DNA of 64,000 bases from Allofranklinella schreckenbergeri (GCF_003703475.1 NZ_RDQM01000008.1:1-64000), one strand, 5' to 3'; positions 39,233-48,559 are shown, counted from the stretch's first letter. The notes: generated by a model not told the origin, from the letters alone. Numbers and translations are program-made.

Positions 39233-40595
39233 AAGCAAACAGATAGCGACAAATGGCCACCGAAGCCGCCACCGCCACCGCATCGGCCAGCAGCGCCGCG
39301 ATCAACGTGTGGCGGATGCGGCGCACCTGCACCGCGCCAAAGTACACGGCCAGCACGTAAAACGTGGTTTCGGACGAACCCATCAAGGTCGACACCAGAT
39401 AGCCCGTGTAGCTATCGGGCCCAATGGCCGGATCGGTGAGGATGGAGGACATCACCCCATACGAGCCTGAACCCGACAGCGGCCGCAGCAGCGCCATAGG
39501 CAGAGCCTCGGCGGGCAAGCCCAGCGGGGCGGTGACGATGGCCAGCGTGCCCACGATGGCTTCCAGCGCGCCGCTGCTGCGCAGCATGGCCACCGCCACC
39601 AGAATCGCCACCAGGTAGGGCATGATGCGCAAGGCCACCTCAAAACCCTCCTTGGCCCCATCCACAAATGCCTCGTACACCCTCACGCGCCGCGCCGCGC
39701 CATAGAGCAAAAAGCCCAGCATCATCCCCGGCACGATCCACGGCGCAATGGCCTTGCCCCAGACGATGCTGGCAGGAATCGCCAGCGCAACCCCCAGCAA
39801 AGCCAGCAGGCTGACCCACAGGGGATACGCGCCCACATCGTCCGCATCTCGCCTTGCTCCCTCCGTCGCAAACTGCGCCACCCACGGGCGGGGCATGGCC
39901 TGCTCCTGCGCCAGCTCTTGCGCGCTGGGCGCGCCCACCGGGAAAAGGCGCTGAAACCACAAGGCCGCCGCAATCGCCGCCAGCGTGGAAGCCACGGTGG
40001 CAAACAGCGTGGTGGGCAAAATCCCGGCCGGATCCATCGACCCCGCCGACGCCCGAATGGCGATGACCTTGGCGGGCAGCAAAGTCAGCCCCGAGGTGTT
40101 GATGGCCAGAAACAAGGCCATGGCGTTGGTGGCCGTGCCCGGCCGGGGGTTGAGCGCGTCCAGCGCCTGCATGGCGCGAATGCCAAAGGGCGTGGCCGCA
40201 TTGCCCAGGCCCAGGGCGTTGGCGGACATGTTCAAAATCATCGCCCCCATGGCCGGGTGACTGGGCGGCACCTGCGGAAACAACCGCACCATCAGCGGGC
40301 GGATGAGCTTGGCGATCACGATCAACAGCCCGCCTTGCTCGGCCACCTTCATCAGGCCCAGAAACAAGGCCATCACCCCCACCAGCCCAATGGCCAATTC
40401 AATGGCGCTGCCAGCGGCGGCGATCATGGACGAAGAGAGCTGCTCCATCGGGCCACTTGCAGTCTGTGCTGCTTGTGCGGCCTGCGCTGCCTGCGCGGCA
40501 TTGCCAGCGTCACCAGCGGGCGCAACCCAGTGCCACTGCCGCCAGGCCGCAGTGGCAAAAGCGATGAAGACAATGAGCAGAAAAACGCTGTTCAT
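39231..40595 (-). CDS. Fused SpmA/SpmB nucleoside-recognition (Gate) membrane protein
   Basis: A 454-residue protein with about ten membrane helices. The N-terminal half resembles SpmA (NSVFLLIVFIAFATAAW, SANALGLGNAATPFGIRAM, NTSGLTLLP) and the C-terminal half SpmB (VPGMMLGFLLYGAAR, ALLRPLSGSGSYGVMSSIL, YTGYLVSTLMGSSETTFYVLAVYFGAV). Bacilli encode these as two spore maturation proteins; the fused form is common in Gram-negatives, where the transported substrate is unknown. The start at 40595 is taken from homology; no clear Shine-Dalgarno precedes it. An Ala/Gln stretch near 35-50 is low-complexity. Confidence 0.82.
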   Translation of the reverse strand: MNSVFLLIVFIAFATAAWRQWHWVAPAGDAGNAAQAAQAAQAAQTASGPMEQLSSSMIAAAGSAIELAIGLVGVMALFLGLMKVAEQGGLLIVIAKLIRPLMVRLFPQVPPSHPAMGAMILNMSANALGLGNAATPFGIRAMQALDALNPRPGTATNAMALFLAINTSGLTLLPAKVIAIRASAGSMDPAGILPTTLFATVASTLAAIAAALWFQRLFPVGAPSAQELAQEQAMPRPWVAQFATEGARRDADDVGAYPLWVSLLALLGVALAIPASIVWGKAIAPWIVPGMMLGFLLYGAARRVRVYEAFVDGAKEGFEVALRIMPYLVAILVAVAMLRSSGALEAIVGTLAIVTAPLGLPAEALPMALLRPLSGSGSYGVMSSILTDPAIGPDSYTGYLVSTLMGSSETTFYVLAVYFGAVQVRRIRHTLIAALLADAVAVAASVAICRYLFA

Positions 40596-40743
40596 GGCGA
40601 GCAGGAAAAGAAAAAGCCAGCGAAAGAAAAAAGGCAGCGCCCCGCAGGTGAGGGACGGCTGCCTTAGCAGGCTGCTGACAAACCCCTTCCCCTGATCCAA
40701 AGCACAAGACAATACGGCATGCGCAGAGCCGACACTTACACCG

Positions 40744-40906
40744 AGAGCCTGTTCAGCATCAAAAAGTTTGGGCAGCCTGCGGCGCCCGCGAAGCCTCGCC
40801 ATAGCCTGAGGCGACTGTCATGGCTGTGTTTTGCGCCTTGCCGCCCATCCCAGCCCACTACTTGCCCCCTGCTTGCCCACTCGCGCCGAGATTTTGAACA
40901 GGTCCT
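40744..40906. repeat. Family B inverted-repeat element, left copy flanking the siderophore island
   Basis: Begins AGAGCCTGTTCA and ends ATTTTGAACAGGTCCT, imperfect versions of the 16-bp ends of the copy at 48234-48388. Interior blocks (GCGAAGCCTCGCC, GTTTTGCGCCTTGC, CACTCGCGCCGAGA) are shared with that copy in the same orientation. Confidence 0.8.
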
Positions 40907-41022
40907 CAAGCAGCCTCACAATCTGAGCCCTTCCAATTTCGCCAAACTCGCAGACAAAGTCGCGCCAGCAGATCTACAAGGACATCACCGCCCGCAAACT
41001 GCCGGCGCTGAAAGTGGGCCGG
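40907..41022 (+). pseudogene. Decayed antitoxin fragment homologous to 48851-48970
   Basis: Encodes KQPHNLSPSNFAKLADK, then, after one extra A, SRQQIYKDITARKLPALKVG in the next frame. Both parts match the intact antitoxin gene at 48560-49192 (KQPHNLSPADFAQLADK and SRQQIYKDIAARKLLALKVG). Only the middle of the gene is present and the frame is broken, so it is a remnant. It abuts the left family B element. Confidence 0.8.
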
Positions 41023-41110
41023 CCCGCAACCCATTGGCAAGCTCCATCGTGCGGCAGCCATACACCTCATCAAGCGATGTGAACGGCGCGGCCAGCCCCT
41101 TGATGCAAAA

Positions 41111-41122
41111 TGCAAGTCATTT
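41111..41122. promoter_or_regulatory. Putative regulator box upstream of araC
   Basis: TGCAAGTCATTT is the exact reverse complement of 42345-42356 in the receptor promoter. Overlapping TTTGCA extends it to a near-palindrome. Probably a binding site for the AraC-type regulator, 76 bases before its gene. Confidence 0.5.
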
Positions 41123-41197
41123 GCAATACGGCATTCCGCAGGCCCGCCCTGCCGGGTTGCCTCACTGCCGGGACACCCCGGATTGGAGCCTTGCCGC

Positions 41198-42283
41198 ATG
41201 TCGTCCGCCCCTGATGCCTTGTCTGCCTCCGCTGCTGCGGCCACGGCCAGCGGCGGCGAGCCTTTGCTGCCGTTTGACTGCATGCAGCGCAATCTGGGGC
41301 GCTGGCTGCCGGTCAGCAACGTGGCCGGCGGGCGGCGCGAGGCGCGCAGCGTGTTCGCCGAGAGCGCCATGCGCGGCTGCGCGGGCCTGGCGGAAATGCC
41401 CGGCGGCCTGGCGTTGTGCAGCTTTCACATGCAGACGCCCAAAGGGGTTTGTTTCAAGCCCGCAGAGCAGCCCGATGCCTGCGCCCTCACCCTGTTCTAC
41501 CCGATTGCTGGCGGCATGAGCTGGCGCGACAGCAGCGGGCAGCGCGAGCACATGGATGGCGAGGGCGCGATGTACTGGGGCTGCGGCGTGGCCGATTGCC
41601 AGAGGGGTCAGCTTGTTCACCCCGGCACGGTGCGTTACGTGGCATTGGCCTTGCCGCATACCGCCTTGCTGCACTGGCTGGCCCAGCCCGAAGGGCACTT
41701 GGCCGAGCAGCGCCTGCTGCATTGCCTGCGGCACCGCAATGATTTGCAGCCCATCAACGCCCTGCCCATGAACGCGGCCATGCGGCGCGACGCCGCCCGC
41801 CTGCTGGCCCTGCACATGGCCTGGCAGGGCAGCAGCGGGCCAGGCAGCGCGCCGGGCATGACCCTGGCGCACAGCCTGCAGCTCGAAGGGCTGGCCCTGG
41901 GCCTGCTGGGGCAGTGGCTGGCCCTGCCCGATGCGCACGCGCACAGCCCCTTGCACGCGCGCCAGCGCCGCGCCGTGGATGAGGCGCTGGACATCATCCA
42001 CGCCGAATACGCCCAGCCCCTTTCCATCCACACGCTGGCGCGACGCATCGGCACCAATGAGTGCTATCTGAAGCGCGACTTCAAGGCCCGCACCGGCCTG
42101 GGCGTGGCCGCTTACCTGCGCCAGTTGCGCATGCAGCAGGCCGCGGCCTTGCTGGAAGAAGGGCGCTTGAGTGTGCAGGAGGTGGCCCGCCACGTGGGCT
42201 ATGCCAGCGCCAGCCGCTTTGCCCGCGCCTTTGCGCAGGCGCACGGCCACCTGCCCTCCAGCCTGCGCGAGCGCACATCCTGA
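41198..42283 (+). CDS. AraC/PchR-type transcriptional regulator of siderophore uptake
   Basis: A 361-residue regulator. The C-terminal AraC DNA-binding domain covers about 262-355, with two helix-turn-helix units (SIHTLARRIGTNECYLKRDFKARTG and SVQEVARHVGYASASRFARAF). The N-terminal half resembles the sensor part of PchR or YbtA (GVCFKP, LTLFYPIAGG). The ATG at 41198 is chosen over an upstream TTG at 41183. It lies just before a TonB receptor and two ABC exporters of YbtPQ type, the same arrangement as in yersiniabactin or pyochelin uptake loci, so it probably activates them when ferric siderophore is bound. Confidence 0.87.
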   Translation: MSSAPDALSASAAAATASGGEPLLPFDCMQRNLGRWLPVSNVAGGRREARSVFAESAMRGCAGLAEMPGGLALCSFHMQTPKGVCFKPAEQPDACALTLFYPIAGGMSWRDSSGQREHMDGEGAMYWGCGVADCQRGQLVHPGTVRYVALALPHTALLHWLAQPEGHLAEQRLLHCLRHRNDLQPINALPMNAAMRRDAARLLALHMAWQGSSGPGSAPGMTLAHSLQLEGLALGLLGQWLALPDAHAHSPLHARQRRAVDEALDIIHAEYAQPLSIHTLARRIGTNECYLKRDFKARTGLGVAAYLRQLRMQQAAALLEEGRLSVQEVARHVGYASASRFARAFAQAHGHLPSSLRERTS

Positions 42284-42332
42284 CGCCTGATTAATTTCCC
42301 GTCCGGGCCAGCCGTTTCCCGTTTTGGCGATG

Positions 42333-42356
42333 GCAAGTCAACAAAAATGACTTGCA
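42333..42356. promoter_or_regulatory. Inverted-repeat operator upstream of the siderophore receptor
   Basis: GCAAGTCA (42333-42340) and TGACTTGC (42348-42355) form a perfect inverted repeat with a 7-base spacer, 48 bases before the receptor start. The right half extends to a 12-base match with the araC upstream box at 41111-41122. YbtA-type activators bind inverted repeats in this position. Confidence 0.6.
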
Positions 42357-42403
42357 TTCAAACATTGCACCCGCCTTCTTCGTGAAGGGACAAGGAGACT
42401 GCC

Positions 42404-44536
42404 GTGCCCCCTCTTCAGCCCTGGCCCCCGGGCCGTGTTTGCCCTTCTCTGGCCGCCGCCCTGCTGGCCTGCGCCGCACTGCCTGCCGCGGGGCAGGCGC
42501 CGGCCGCCCCTGCCGGTGCGGAGGACGCCACCACCCTGCCCGCCGTGACCGTGCAGGCCCGCCGCAGCGCCGAGCAGGCGCGCGACCTGCCTTTGACGGT
42601 GCAGGCCGTGGATGAGGTTGAGCTGGAGGAGCGCCGCCTCAACCATCTGGAGGATCTGCTGCGCGGCACGCCGGGCGTGGAGGTCAACACCTGGGGCGGC
42701 GCCAGCAACGCCAACGTGCGCATACGCGGCATCGGCTCGCTTTACCAGTCAGGGCCGGACGACACGTCCGTGGTCGTCGATGTGGATGGCGTTCCCACCA
42801 GCGCGGGCAACGCAGCGCTGGGCTTGCTCGATGTGGAACAGGTCGAAGTGCTCAAAGGCCCGCAAAACGCCCTGTTTGGCCGCAGCAGCAGCGCGGGCGC
42901 GATCAACATCCACACCCGCCGCCCCGTGCTGGGCCACACCGGCGGCCACGCCCGCGCCGAAGCGGGCAGCGGCCACCAGCATCTGGCCGAAGGCGCGTTC
43001 AATCTGCCGCTGGGCCAGCGCGCCGCCGCCCGTCTGGCCCTGCGCCACAACGCGCAGGACTACGACTACGTGAACCTGAACACGGGCAAGCCCGTCTCGC
43101 GTCCGCGCGACTTGAGCTGGCGCGCCAGCTTGCTGTGGCAGCCGCAGGCCGCTACCGAGGTCGTGCTGCGCGCCAGCGGCCACGACGCCCGGCGCTATCA
43201 GGGATCCATGCTGCTGCGCCCTTATGGCGATCCGCCGGGCCAGAGCCTGAGCCGCGACGGGCTGATCGACGACAACCGCCGCCAGATCGGCCAATACGCC
43301 GTGCAATTGCAGCACGATCTGCCCTGGGCGCGGCTGACGGCGGCCAGCAGCCATGAGCGCACGGACAGCGATGTCATCAACATGACCGGCAGCGAAGTCG
43401 TCCTGCCCATGCTCGGCGTGAACATGGAGTTGCCCCAGCGGGTGCTGGAAGACGGCACGAACTGGAACCACGACCTGCGCCTTGCCTCGCTGCCGGGCAG
43501 CCGCACCTTCTGGGTCGCGGGCCTGAACCACTATCGGAGCGGCCGCCGCTACATGCAAAGCCACCCTGGCGGCCTGTTCGACCACGACATGGACACCCGC
43601 GCCAGCGCCATTTATGGCGAAGCCACCTGGCCGCTGGGCCGGCAGCTCAAGCTCACCACCGGCCTGCGCCACACGCGCGAGCGCAAAAACTACGGCGCTC
43701 TCTACAGCCCGCGGGGCTTTGCCACCACATCCGACAGCCGCAGCCTGAGCGATGGCCTGACCACCGGCCGCCTGGGCCTGGGCTGGGCCGCCAGTGCGCA
43801 AACCAACGTCTACCTGACCTATGCGCGCGGCGCCAAGGCCGGCGGCTTCAACGAATACGCCACGCAGGCAGCCGACGGCGTGCCCTACCTCAGCAGCAAG
43901 GTGGACACGCTGGAGCTGGGCGTCAAAAACGAGCTGGCAGGCGGCCTCCTGCACCTGAACGCGGCGCTGTTTGCCAGCCGCGTCAAGAACGACCACCTGA
44001 TCGCCTTCAACCCCAGCACCCTGGCCAACCAGTACATCAACGCCGATGCCCGCAGCCAGGGGCTGGAGCTGGATGCGCAGTGGCGCGCTGGAGGCGGGCT
44101 GACTTTCAGCGGTGCGCTGAGCTGGATCAATGGCGATATCCGCCGCGACGTGGTCACCAACACCCCGGCGGGCGACGTGCGCGCGGGCAACCGCCTGCCT
44201 GACGTGCCGCGCCTGTCGGCCTTGCTGGGCGTGCAGTGGCAGCGCGCGCTGCCTGCCTTCTGGAGCCTGCGCTCGCCCGTGCTCAACGCGCGCCTGACGC
44301 TGCGCCACGTGGGCAAACGCGCCGCCGATGTGCAAAACAGCTTTGACCTGGACAGCTACAACAAAGTGGACCTGCGCCTGGGCCTGGTCAGCGGCAACAC
44401 CGAGCTGTACCTGTGGGGCGACAACCTGCTGGACGAGCGTTACGACCTTTTCGGCTATCAGATCAGGCCCGGCCTGCAAGCGGGCATGCCCGCGCGCGGG
44501 CGCAGCTTCGGCGTCGGGCTGACGCACCACTTCTGA
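42404..44536 (+). CDS. TonB-dependent siderophore receptor
   Basis: A 710-residue outer membrane receptor. A signal peptide (to about 30) precedes a TonB box-like segment (TTLPAVTVQARR), the plug (LEDLLRGTPGVEVNTWGG, VRIRGIGSLYQSG, EVLKGPQNALFGRSSSAGAINIHTRRP) and a barrel ending THHF. The style is that of FyuA/FptA-type receptors for phenolate-thiazoline siderophores. Start GTG at 42404, preceded by AAGGAGA. The following pair of fused ABC transporters and the preceding AraC regulator make a complete uptake unit. Exact ligand unknown. Confidence 0.88.
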   Translation: MPPLQPWPPGRVCPSLAAALLACAALPAAGQAPAAPAGAEDATTLPAVTVQARRSAEQARDLPLTVQAVDEVELEERRLNHLEDLLRGTPGVEVNTWGGASNANVRIRGIGSLYQSGPDDTSVVVDVDGVPTSAGNAALGLLDVEQVEVLKGPQNALFGRSSSAGAINIHTRRPVLGHTGGHARAEAGSGHQHLAEGAFNLPLGQRAAARLALRHNAQDYDYVNLNTGKPVSRPRDLSWRASLLWQPQAATEVVLRASGHDARRYQGSMLLRPYGDPPGQSLSRDGLIDDNRRQIGQYAVQLQHDLPWARLTAASSHERTDSDVINMTGSEVVLPMLGVNMELPQRVLEDGTNWNHDLRLASLPGSRTFWVAGLNHYRSGRRYMQSHPGGLFDHDMDTRASAIYGEATWPLGRQLKLTTGLRHTRERKNYGALYSPRGFATTSDSRSLSDGLTTGRLGLGWAASAQTNVYLTYARGAKAGGFNEYATQAADGVPYLSSKVDTLELGVKNELAGGLLHLNAALFASRVKNDHLIAFNPSTLANQYINADARSQGLELDAQWRAGGGLTFSGALSWINGDIRRDVVTNTPAGDVRAGNRLPDVPRLSALLGVQWQRALPAFWSLRSPVLNARLTLRHVGKRAADVQNSFDLDSYNKVDLRLGLVSGNTELYLWGDNLLDERYDLFGYQIRPGLQAGMPARGRSFGVGLTHHF

Positions 44537-44632
44537 TCTCATCAAGCTTCATCAAGCCAGACTGGATTTGACCCAGCAGCCCAGGTGCGCAAGCAGATGG
44601 GCTTGTGATCGCAACAAACCTCTTGCCCGCCC

Positions 44633-46438
44633 ATGAGCCAAGCGCCTGAGTCCGCCGTACCTGCCGCGTCCGCCGCTTCTGAGCAGCCGCCCGCCACGGA
44701 CAGCCCCTGGCGCATCATGGCCCCGGTGCGCGTCCGCGTGGGGCTGGCCGTGGCGCTGGCTTGCGCCTCGGCGGTGCTGGGCGTGGGGGCGCTGGCCTGC
44801 CTGGCGCTGGCGCTGCGCGCGCTGCTGCTGGCGCCAGGGCAGTGGCCCTGGGCGCCCATGCTGGCGCTGGCGCTGTGCACGGTGGCGGCTTTCGTGCTGC
44901 GGCTGCTGGCCTTTGACGTGTCGCACCACGCGGCCTTCCGGCTGGAGGTGCTGCTGCGCACGCGTCTGGCGGCGCACATGGCGCGGCTGCCGCTGGGGCG
45001 GGCGCAGGCGCTGGGGGCGGGGCCTGTGGCCAAGGTGATACACGACGACGTGCAGGCGCTGCATGTGTTCGTGGCCGATTCAACGCCGCTGCTCGCGCGG
45101 GCCTGCGCCGCGCCGCTGGCGGCGCTGGCGGCCCTGCTGTGGCTGGACTGGCGGCTGGCGCTGGCGGCGCTGGCCGTGCCCGCGCTGGGCTTTGCGCTGA
45201 TGGCGCTCGTCGTCGGCGGCAGCCGCGAGGTGAGCGCGCGCTACAACGCCGCGCGCGAGCAGGTGGCCGAGGCCATCGTCGAGTTCGTGCAGGCCATGCC
45301 GGTGGTGCGCACCTTTGACACGGGCAGCGCCAGCTTCGGGCGCTACCAGGCGGCGCTGGCGGCCTACCGGCAGGTGCTGCGGGATTGGTACGCCAGCGTG
45401 CGCTTCGTGGCGCGCTTTTCGATCGCCATTCTCTCCATGCTGCCCACGCTGGCGGTGCTGCTGGGGCTGGGCGCCTGGCTGCTGGCGGGCGGCAAGCTGA
45501 CATTCGATGTGTGGGTGGCGGCGCTGCTGCTGGGCGCGGGGCTGGCCGAATCACTGATGCCGCTGATGAGCCTGCACCACTTGATCGAAAAGGCCAAGCT
45601 CAGCGTGGGCCGCATCCAGCGCCTGCTGGCCGAGCCGCCCCTGCCCGAAGTGGCCGCGCCAGGCGCGCAGCCGCAGGACACCAGCGTGGTGTTTGACAAC
45701 GTGCATTTCAGCTACGAAGCAGGCGGCGCGCCCGCGCTGCAAGGGGTGAGCTTCACGGCCCCGGCGGGCCGCGTGACGGCGCTGGTGGGCCCATCGGGCG
45801 CGGGCAAAAGCACGGTGGCGCGGCTGATTCCGCGCTTTTGGGACGTGAGCGCGGGCCGCGTGCTGGTGGGCGGCGCCAACGTGCGCGAGATGCGGGCCGA
45901 CACGCTGATGCAGCAAGTGGCCTTCGTGTTTCAGGACACCTTTCTCTTTGCCGGCAGCATCGCCGACAACATCCGCCTGGGCTGCCCCGAGGCCAGCATG
46001 GACGCGGTGATGGCCGCCGCCCGCGCGGCGCAGGCGCACGACTTCATCATGGCGCTGCCACAGGGCTACGACAGCCCGGCGGGCGAGCGCGGCGTGCAGC
46101 TCTCGGGCGGCCAGCGCCAGCGCATCACCATCGCCCGCGCCATCTTGCAGGGCCGCCCCATCCTGGTGCTGGACGAGGCCACTGCCTTTGCCGATCCCGA
46201 GAACGAGGCCGCGCTGGTGCAGGCGCTCGCAGCCCTGATGCGGGGCAAGACCGTGCTGCTGGTGGCGCACCGCCTGGCCACCGTGCAGGACGCCGACCAG
46301 ATCCTGGTGTTTGACCAGGGCCGATTGCTGGAGCAGGGGCGGCACGCGGCGCTGCTGGCGCGCGGCGGGCGCTACGCCCGCCTGTGGCACAGCTGGGAGC
46401 AGGCGCAGGGCTGGCGCCTGCCAGGGGGGCAGGTATGA
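44633..46438 (+). CDS. Fused ABC transporter, YbtP-like (siderophore uptake)
   Basis: A 601-residue ABC half-transporter. A six-helix exporter-type membrane domain (about 20-320) precedes an ATPase domain with Walker A GPSGAGKST (about 385-393), signature LSGGQRQRITIARA (about 490) and Walker B LVLDEATAF. Despite the exporter fold, YbtP/YbtQ and IrtAB members import metal-siderophores. The ATG of the second transporter overlaps its stop (ATGA), so the two subunits probably form a heterodimer. Import direction is inferred from the receptor and regulator upstream. Confidence 0.87.
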   Translation: MSQAPESAVPAASAASEQPPATDSPWRIMAPVRVRVGLAVALACASAVLGVGALACLALALRALLLAPGQWPWAPMLALALCTVAAFVLRLLAFDVSHHAAFRLEVLLRTRLAAHMARLPLGRAQALGAGPVAKVIHDDVQALHVFVADSTPLLARACAAPLAALAALLWLDWRLALAALAVPALGFALMALVVGGSREVSARYNAAREQVAEAIVEFVQAMPVVRTFDTGSASFGRYQAALAAYRQVLRDWYASVRFVARFSIAILSMLPTLAVLLGLGAWLLAGGKLTFDVWVAALLLGAGLAESLMPLMSLHHLIEKAKLSVGRIQRLLAEPPLPEVAAPGAQPQDTSVVFDNVHFSYEAGGAPALQGVSFTAPAGRVTALVGPSGAGKSTVARLIPRFWDVSAGRVLVGGANVREMRADTLMQQVAFVFQDTFLFAGSIADNIRLGCPEASMDAVMAAARAAQAHDFIMALPQGYDSPAGERGVQLSGGQRQRITIARAILQGRPILVLDEATAFADPENEAALVQALAALMRGKTVLLVAHRLATVQDADQILVFDQGRLLEQGRHAALLARGGRYARLWHSWEQAQGWRLPGGQV

Positions 46439-48234
46439 ATGCCCCTGCACGCGCCCCCACCCGCTCCCGGTCTTGGCGCGCCACCTGGCGGCTGCTCATC
46501 GACAGCGCCGCGCCCCATGCGCACGCGCTGCGGCGCAGCCTCTTGATGCTGGCCGCCGCCGCCGTGCTGCAAGGGCTGGCGCTGGCGCTGATGCTGCCCA
46601 TCTTCAGCGCGCTGCTGCCTGCGGCGCAGGGCCGCGCAGCGGGCGCGCAGGCGCTGGCGGCGGCGCTGCCCTGGCTGCTGGGCTTTGGGGCGCTGGCGCT
46701 GGCCGCGCTGGCGCTGCGCTGGCGGGCGCAGTGGTTCGACTACGGCGGCCAGCAGGCCGACGCCGTGCACCGCCTGCGCAGCCTGGCGGGCGAGCAGCTG
46801 CGCCGCATGCCGCTGCTGCAACTGCAGCAAAAACGCGCGGGCGAAATGGGCGCGGCCCTGCTGGGCAACGTGGACGAGGGGCTGAACTACACCATCACCA
46901 TCGCCACGCTCATCACCCAGTCGGCGCTGACGCCGCTGGCCGCCGCGCTGGGCGTGCTGGCCTGGGACTGGCGGCTGGGCCTGGCCCTGCTGCTGGTGTT
47001 TCCGGCGCTGATACCGCTGTACCGCTGGCGGCGGCCCGCTTTCGGGCGCGGCATGCGCGCGCTGGCCGAGGCCAACGCGCAGTGCAGCGGCGACGTGCTG
47101 GAATACGCCCAGGGCCTGGCCGTGCTGCGCGCGGCGCGCTGCACCGGCGCGCGCGCCGCGCGCCTGCAAGAGAGCTTCGAGCGGCTGGAGCGCATGCAGG
47201 CGCTGGGGCAGAAAAAAGGGCTGCGCCCCAACCTCATCATCAGCAGCGTGGTGGAGCTGTCGCTGCTGCTGGTCATGGCCGCAGGGGTGAGCTGGGCCGT
47301 GCGCGGGCAGATGGACGTGGCCGTGCTGGCCGCCGTGGCCGTGATGCTGGCGCGCTTTGGCGAGCCGCTCTCGACCGTGGTGTCGATGACCGCCATCGTG
47401 GAACTCATCGAAACCGGGCTGGAGCGCATCCACGCCCTGCTGGCCGTGCCGCCGCTGCCGCAGGCCGCGCCCGCGCAGGCGCCCACGGCCTTCGACATTG
47501 CCTTTGAGAACGTGGACTTCGCCTACGCCGACGGCGCCCCGCCCGTGCTGCAAAGGTTTTGCGCCCGCCTGCCCGCGCGCGGCATGACGGCGCTGGTCGG
47601 CCCCTCAGGCGGGGGCAAGACCACCATCACCCGCCTGCTCATGCGCCACGCCGACCCGCAGGCCGGCCAGGTGCGCATCGGCGGGGTGGACGTGCGCCAC
47701 ATCCCGCCCGAGACGCTGGGGCGGCTGGTTTCCGTCGTCTTTCAAGACGTGTACCTGTTCAACGACAGCGTGCTGGTCAACATCCGCATGGCCCGCCCCG
47801 AAGCCAGCGAGGACGAAGTGCACCAGGCCGCCCGCGCCGCGCAGTGCCTGGACTTCATCGAGCGCCTGCCCCAGGGCTGGCACACCCGCATCGGCGAAAT
47901 GGGCGCCAGCCTCTCGGGCGGCGAGCGCCAGCGCATCAGCATCGCCCGCGCCCTGCTCAAAAACGCGCCCATCGTCGTGCTGGACGAGCCCACCGCCGCG
48001 CTGGACACCGAAAGCGAGCTGGCCGTGCAGCGCGCCATCGAGGCGCTGGTGCGCGAGCGCACCGTGATCGTCATCGCCCACCGCCTCTCCACCATCGCCG
48101 GGGCCGGGCAAATCATCGTCATCGACCAGGGCCGCGCCCTGGAGGCAGGCACGCACGCCGAACTGCTGGCCAAAGATGGCCGCTACGCCGCCCTCTGGCG
48201 CGCCCAGCAAGGCGCCAGGCAGTGGCGGGCCTGA
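46435..48234 (+). CDS. Fused ABC transporter, YbtQ-like (siderophore uptake)
   Basis: A 599-residue partner of the preceding transporter. A six-helix membrane domain (about 30-330) precedes an ATPase domain with GPSGGGKTT (about 388-396), QDVYLFNDS, LSGGERQRISIARA (about 492) and VVLDEPTAALD. Start ATG at 46435, overlapping the upstream stop. Its own stop codon TGA (48232-48234) touches the first base of a family B inverted-repeat element. No siderophore biosynthesis, reductase or esterase gene follows. Confidence 0.87.
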   Translation: MNAPARAPTRSRSWRATWRLLIDSAAPHAHALRRSLLMLAAAAVLQGLALALMLPIFSALLPAAQGRAAGAQALAAALPWLLGFGALALAALALRWRAQWFDYGGQQADAVHRLRSLAGEQLRRMPLLQLQQKRAGEMGAALLGNVDEGLNYTITIATLITQSALTPLAAALGVLAWDWRLGLALLLVFPALIPLYRWRRPAFGRGMRALAEANAQCSGDVLEYAQGLAVLRAARCTGARAARLQESFERLERMQALGQKKGLRPNLIISSVVELSLLLVMAAGVSWAVRGQMDVAVLAAVAVMLARFGEPLSTVVSMTAIVELIETGLERIHALLAVPPLPQAAPAQAPTAFDIAFENVDFAYADGAPPVLQRFCARLPARGMTALVGPSGGGKTTITRLLMRHADPQAGQVRIGGVDVRHIPPETLGRLVSVVFQDVYLFNDSVLVNIRMARPEASEDEVHQAARAAQCLDFIERLPQGWHTRIGEMGASLSGGERQRISIARALLKNAPIVVLDEPTAALDTESELAVQRAIEALVRERTVIVIAHRLSTIAGAGQIIVIDQGRALEAGTHAELLAKDGRYAALWRAQQGARQWRA

Positions 48235-48388
48235 GAGCCTGTTCAAAGTGGCGGGCAAGCAAGCGGATTTGGGCGGTCTGCGGCGTTGCAAAGCCTCGCC
48301 GGGCCACGCGGCCCGTCTGCGTTTTGCGCCTTGCAGCCCATCCCAAACCGCTTCTTGCCCACTCGCGCCGAGACTTTGAACAGGCTCT
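48234..48388. repeat. Family B inverted-repeat element, right copy (155 bp, perfect 16-bp ends)
   Basis: AGAGCCTGTTCAAAGT at 48234-48249 and its exact complement ACTTTGAACAGGCTCT at 48373-48388. The interior is GC-rich and has no frame worth noting. It looks like a miniature inverted-repeat element. The related copy at 40744-40906 lies on the other side of the siderophore island in the same orientation. Confidence 0.85.
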
Positions 48389-48559
48389 GAAAAAGCCGCT
48401 CCGTCCATTGCCTTGGCACCTGTTGAGCGGGCGACTGCACGATGCAGCCATAGGCGGGGGCTCTGACAGTCAGGCATGGGATTCAGACGAGTCAAAATTG
48501 ACAAACGCGACAAAGGAGAATAACTTCCTCGCCATCACAAACCCAGTTCAGAGACCGGT
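48389..48559 (+). promoter_or_regulatory. Presumed promoter region of the RES toxin-antitoxin operon
   Basis: 171 bases between a family B element and the antitoxin gene. AAAGGAGAATAA (48509-48520) is purine-rich but lies about 40 bases before the ATG. No clear -35/-10 pair was assigned. Confidence 0.35.

Larger units (their letters stand above)
40596..41197. other. Gene-free stretch with repeat and antitoxin remnant
   Basis: 602 bases containing a family B element (40744-40906), a decayed antitoxin fragment (40907-41022) and the araC promoter region with the CAAGTCA box (41111). Nothing else was recognised. Confidence 0.75.
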
